A stretch of DNA of 8,469 nucleotides from CAYUUP01 sp964447925 (GTDB taxonomy: Bacteria; Bacillota; Clostridia; Oscillospirales; Oscillospiraceae). This document shows, piece by piece, positions 5,689 to 8,469 of the stretch; within the stretch, counting starts at the first letter, position 1, and each line of letters starts with the position of its first letter. Below the pieces are notes generated by a model. The model saw only the letters and a list, made by a program, of their open reading frames with translations, searched no databases and was not told the DNA's origin. The stretch covers positions 1 to 8,469 of the forward strand of contig CAYUUP010000067.1 in assembly GCA_964447925.1 (NCBI GenBank), in the 5' to 3' direction. The translations under genes and the position numbers were made by a program.

Positions 5689-7101
5689 ATGGAAGAAAAA
5701 TCCAATGCCTATTTGGAACAGGAGAGTGTTGGGCGGCTGATGAGGAAATATGCGGTACCCTGCATCGTCTCCATGCTGGTGGCCGCCCTTTACAACATTG
5801 TAGATCAGCTCTTCATCGCCAATGCCAGTTATCTTGGCTCCTATGGCAACGCTGCCAATACAGTGGTCTTTCCGCTGACAGTGGTGGCGCTGGCCCTGGC
5901 TGTGATGATTGGAGACGGCGCCTGTGCCTTTGTCAGCATCTGCCTAGGGCGCAACCACAAGGAGGATGCCAGCAGGAGCATCGGTAACGCCATTGTGCTG
6001 TGCATTGCAGTCAGCATTGTGGTCACTGCCCTCTATTTCATTCTTCAAAATCCGATTCTCACCTTCTTTGGCGGGCGTGTCAATGAAAACACGTTTACAC
6101 TTGCCAAGGAGTATTTCACTTGGATTACTGCGGGCATCCCCTTCTATATGTTCGGCCAGGCGATGAATCCCATCATCCGCTCCGATGGAAGTCCCAAATT
6201 TGCCATGATCTCTACCCTGGCGGGGGCGCTGTTCAACATCATCTTTGACCCCATCCTGATTTTTGGCTTCAAATGGGGCATGATGGGGGCAGCGGTGGCC
6301 ACCATTGCCGGGCAGATCATCACCGCTCTGCTGGCCGTATGGTATCTCTTACACATGAAAACCGTCAAGCTGGAAAGGGACAGCTTTGGTTTCTTCCCCA
6401 GCCTAATGTCAAAATTTCTGCCGCTGGGCATTTGCAGCTTTTTGTCCCAATTCTCCCTGGTGATCTCCATGGCCGCTGTCCAGAATATGTGTACCAAATA
6501 TGGTGCGCTGGATTCAATCTTTGGGCAAGCTGCGTACGCCCACATTCCTCTGGCGATATTGGGCATTGTCATGAAGTTCTTTCAGATTGTCATATCCATT
6601 GCTGTGGGACTTTCCGCCGGGTGTATCCCTGTGGTGGGATATAACGTGGGCGCAGGCAGAAAGGACAGGGTGAAAAAGCTCTTTGCCTACCTGCTGGCAG
6701 CGGAAGCATGTCTGGGCCTTTTGGCCACGCTTCTTGTGGAACTGCTGCCCGGCCAGTTGATCGGGCTATTCGGCGCGGCAAACGAGAGCGCCTATTATAC
6801 GGCCTTCGGCATCCGCAGCTTCCGCATCTATCTCTGCATGATGGTTCTCGCCACGGTGAACAAGGGTACCTTTATCTTTCTACAATCCCTGGGTAATGCC
6901 GTGGCCTCCACTGCCATCTCTATGGTACGAGAAATTGTATTTGGCACCGGGCTGCCCATTTTGCTGCCGATCTTCTTTGGCCTGGATGGGGTGCTGTATT
7001 CCTTCCCGGTGGCTGACATCCTCACCTTCTGTATCGCTCTGCCCATCATCCTTCACACCTGGCGGCGGCTAAGTATGTCGCCCACAACAAAACTACAATA
7101 G
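5689..7101 (+). CDS. MATE-family efflux transporter, MepA-like
   Basis: This 470-residue inner-membrane exporter should expel a cationic or toxic small molecule in exchange for Na+ or H+. About 12 hydrophobic segments run along the protein in two homologous halves of six. Family marks include VDQLFIANASYLGSYGNAAN in helices 1-2, CLGRNHKEDA (about 85-94) after helix 2, NPIIRSDGSPKFAM (160-173) in the first half, and the matching NVGAGRKDRVKK (319-330) in the second. The start at 5689 is fixed by AGGAGG at 5670-5675. It is preceded by a structured leader RNA and followed at 11 nt by a kinase-like gene whose ribosome binding site touches its stop codon. The transported substrate cannot be read from sequence; guanidine is suggested only by the leader. 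Confidence 0.92.
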   Translation: MEEKSNAYLEQESVGRLMRKYAVPCIVSMLVAALYNIVDQLFIANASYLGSYGNAANTVVFPLTVVALALAVMIGDGACAFVSICLGRNHKEDASRSIGNAIVLCIAVSIVVTALYFILQNPILTFFGGRVNENTFTLAKEYFTWITAGIPFYMFGQAMNPIIRSDGSPKFAMISTLAGALFNIIFDPILIFGFKWGMMGAAVATIAGQIITALLAVWYLLHMKTVKLERDSFGFFPSLMSKFLPLGICSFLSQFSLVISMAAVQNMCTKYGALDSIFGQAAYAHIPLAILGIVMKFFQIVISIAVGLSAGCIPVVGYNVGAGRKDRVKKLFAYLLAAEACLGLLATLLVELLPGQLIGLFGAANESAYYTAFGIRSFRIYLCMMVLATVNKGTFIFLQSLGNAVASTAISMVREIVFGTGLPILLPIFFGLDGVLYSFPVADILTFCIALPIILHTWRRLSMSPTTKLQ

Positions 7102-7112
7102 GAGGGAATCGC

Positions 7113-7703
7113 ATGAACCGTATCATCACCATCAGCCGCGAATTTGGCAGCGGTGGCCGCACCATCGGCAAGGAGGTAGCCCGGCGTTTGGACATCCCCT
7201 GTTATGATGCGGAACTCATTGACAAGGTAGCCGAGGAGAGCGGCTTTGCCAAGGAGTATATCAAAGAGCAGGGGGAGTACGCCAGCCGGGGCGGCTTTCT
7301 GGCCAATGCTATGGCTCCTCGCTCTGCCTACTTCAACGGTGGTATGTCTAATCAGGACTATCTCTGGGTGATTCAGCGCAGGGTGATCCTGGACATAGCA
7401 GAGAAAGAGTCCTGCGTCATCGTGGGCCGCTGTGCCGACTACATCCTGCGGGATGTGGCCGACTGCCTGAAGGTCTTTATCCACGCTCCAATTCCCTTCC
7501 GGGCAGAGCGCATCGTCAAGCTCTATGGCGAGAGCGAACTCGAGCCAGAGAAGCGGCTGAAGGACAAGGACAAGCGCCGGGCGTCCTACTATCGCTTTTA
7601 TACCGACATGGAATGGGGCCGGGCGCAGAACAGCCACATCTCCCTGGACAGTGCCGCTTTGGGGCTGGACACCTGCGTGGATATCATCTGCAAACTCTAT
7701 TGA
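7113..7703 (+). CDS. Cytidylate-kinase-like P-loop protein
   Basis: The 196-residue protein belongs to the cytidylate-kinase-like family (Pfam Cytidylate_kin2 type). It opens with RIITISREFGSGGRTIG, the family's glycine-rich phosphate loop (residues 11-19), followed by CYDAELIDKVAEESGF. The conserved CVIVGRCADYIL lies at about 101-112, and DKDKRRASYY in the lid region near 151-160. A canonical GxxGxGK[ST] Walker A is absent: the loop reads FGSGGRTIG, without the usual Lys. That is normal for this family but means cytidylate kinase activity should not be assumed. The start follows GGAGGG at 7101-7106, overlapping the MATE stop, so the two genes form one operon. True Cmk is a housekeeping gene usually found elsewhere; the role beside a pump is unknown. 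Confidence 0.85.
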   Translation: MNRIITISREFGSGGRTIGKEVARRLDIPCYDAELIDKVAEESGFAKEYIKEQGEYASRGGFLANAMAPRSAYFNGGMSNQDYLWVIQRRVILDIAEKESCVIVGRCADYILRDVADCLKVFIHAPIPFRAERIVKLYGESELEPEKRLKDKDKRRASYYRFYTDMEWGRAQNSHISLDSAALGLDTCVDIICKLY

Positions 7704-7727
7704 GCCGTTACAGGAAGGGCTCAACAC

Positions 7728-7757
7728 AAAGGGCCGTCCACAGCCGGACGGCCTTTT
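7728..7757 (+). terminator. Strong Rho-independent terminator of the MATE operon
   Basis: GGCCGTCC (7732-7739) pairs with GGACGGCC (7746-7753) around a 6-nt loop. The stem can be lengthened by A-T and G-T pairs into the TTTT at 7754-7757. A second hairpin, TGAGCC/GGCTCA (7701-7706 with 7718-7723), begins at the stop codon of the kinase-like gene. Confidence 0.88.
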
Positions 7758-7811
7758 ACATAAAAATTTCTTGATATCGTGTGTTAAAAAACAGCGAAAG
7801 GATGTGGCCCC

Positions 7812-8312
7812 ATGGATAATTTTACCTCTGCCGCGCCCAGCGCTGGGGCGATTCTGGACGAACTGAAGGAGACTTACGCCGTTTACCGGGAGGAGGCGGC
7901 GCAGGCAGCGCTGGACAACGCCTCCATGCTGTCCGGCCTGAAAACAGTAGTCCTAGGCCACAAGCCAACGGGGGAGCGGGCGCTCCATAAGCAGTTCTAT
8001 GCCGATGTCACCCGGCTAATAGGCGAACTGGTAACTGCCTTGGCCGTTGAGGAACGTGTTCAGAGTGGAGAATATGCCCTTCAGGCGGCAGAGCTGATGC
8101 TGGAAGCGGCCAATATCAAAAAACCGCAGGCGCTGGACTGGACGCTGATGGCAGCGGAGCCGCTGTTCGCCCCGCTGCTGCCCTGCCTTTCCGACCAGGG
8201 CCTGACAGTCACCCTGGAGCGCTACATCAGCCGCTATCCCAAACGGGCGCTGATGCCTACACAGAAGGAGTTACTGCGCGCCATGGAGCGAGAGCGGAAG
8301 GGGAGGGGCTGA
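7812..8312 (+). CDS. Hypothetical helical protein, 166 aa
   Basis: I do not recognise this protein. The start at 7812 follows AAAGGA (7797-7802) by 9 nt. The sequence is rich in Ala, Leu and Glu and should be nearly all alpha-helical. There is no signal peptide and no clear membrane helix, with one Cys (residue 125). The stretch GHKPTGERALHKQFYADVTRLIGEL (about 49-73, quoted in part) and ERYISRYPKRALMPTQKEL (136-154) look the most constrained. The tail is basic (MERERKGRG). It sits after a strong terminator with no convincing promoter in the 54 nt between, and it converges on another gene at 20 nt. Codon use resembles its neighbours, so it is probably a real cytoplasmic protein. Confidence 0.7.
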   Translation: MDNFTSAAPSAGAILDELKETYAVYREEAAQAALDNASMLSGLKTVVLGHKPTGERALHKQFYADVTRLIGELVTALAVEERVQSGEYALQAAELMLEAANIKKPQALDWTLMAAEPLFAPLLPCLSDQGLTVTLERYISRYPKRALMPTQKELLRAMERERKGRG

Positions 8313-8332
8313 TGCTGCTGGGGGCGGAGAAT

Positions 8333-8469
8333 TCAAAAATCCTCTACCCCCCGCCCGGTGTACTGCACTGCGATGCGATCCTCCGGTCGAGGGTCAAAGC
8401 AGTACAGTGCCAGCAGGAAGAGCCACTCCAGCGGCTTCATTAGCAGGTAGACGGCGTCTGCCGCGTATT
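8333..8469 (-). CDS. C-terminal end of an unrecognised protein (partial, minus strand)
   Basis: On the minus strand a frame is open from the window edge to a TGA at 8335-8333 and gives 44 residues, starting YADAVYLLMKPLEWLFLLAL and ending TGRGVEDF. A hydrophobic stretch (YLLMKPLEWLFLLALYCF) followed by a charged tail (DPRPEDRIAVQY) suggests the end of a membrane-associated protein. The amino-acid makeup and third-base GC use look coding, and the competing plus-strand frame gives only a 43-residue unlikely peptide. I cannot name the family. No clear terminator was seen after its stop. Confidence 0.6.
   Translation of the reverse strand, partial: YAADAVYLLMKPLEWLFLLALYCFDPRPEDRIAVQYTGRGVEDF

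Noticed and set aside
7053..7727. Minus-strand frame of 224 codons opposite the kinase-like gene
   Set aside because: It mirrors the coding periodicity of a recognised family on the plus strand and has no upstream signals.
8313..8444. Plus-strand frame starting in TGATG right after the 166-aa gene
   Set aside because: It is only 43 residues, proline-rich and unlike a protein, and is antisense to a better minus-strand frame that runs to the window edge.

Overview
The window looks like chromosomal DNA from a gut-type Firmicute of the class Clostridia, most likely Oscillospiraceae (Flavonifractor, Intestinimonas or similar). The grounds are GC-rich genes with strong AGGAGG-type ribosome binding sites, consensus sigma-A promoters, a BspA-like leucine-rich-repeat surface protein, a MATE pump paired with a cytidylate-kinase-like protein, and a Clostridia-style TPP riboswitch. 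The placement is inference from style and not from any database match.

Layout. (1) 1-252: the 3' end of a gene that may be a GNAT acetyltransferase, with its terminator. (2) 301-3501: a thiamine-precursor uptake operon. It has a near-consensus promoter, a TPP riboswitch with an intrinsic terminator just before the ribosome binding site, a small MTH1187/YkoF-type thiamine-binding protein, then an ABC permease, a substrate-binding lipoprotein and an ATPase (ThiXYZ-like). Its genes overlap or are closely spaced. (3) 3517-5218, minus strand: a secreted and membrane-anchored BspA-like LRR protein with its own promoter, a possible operator over the -10 box, and a terminator shared with the convergent operon. 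(4) 5274-5475: a broken remnant that resembles an Xre-type regulator, followed by a possible terminator. (5) 5489-7757: a perfect-hexamer promoter, a structured leader of about 165 nt that is a candidate guanidine-IV (mepA-motif) riboswitch, a MATE efflux gene, a cytidylate-kinase-like gene and a strong terminator. (6) 7812-8469: an unrecognised 166-aa helical protein, convergent with the 3' end of another unrecognised gene on the minus strand.

How the parts work together. Region 2 should be shut off by thiamine pyrophosphate and should bring in a pyrimidine precursor or thiamine-like compound; no thiamine biosynthesis gene lies in the window, so this is a salvage locus. Region 5 should export a small toxic compound when the leader RNA senses it; guanidine is the leading guess, from gene context and a remembered family association. 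No transposase, phage gene, CRISPR array, tRNA or rRNA was seen.
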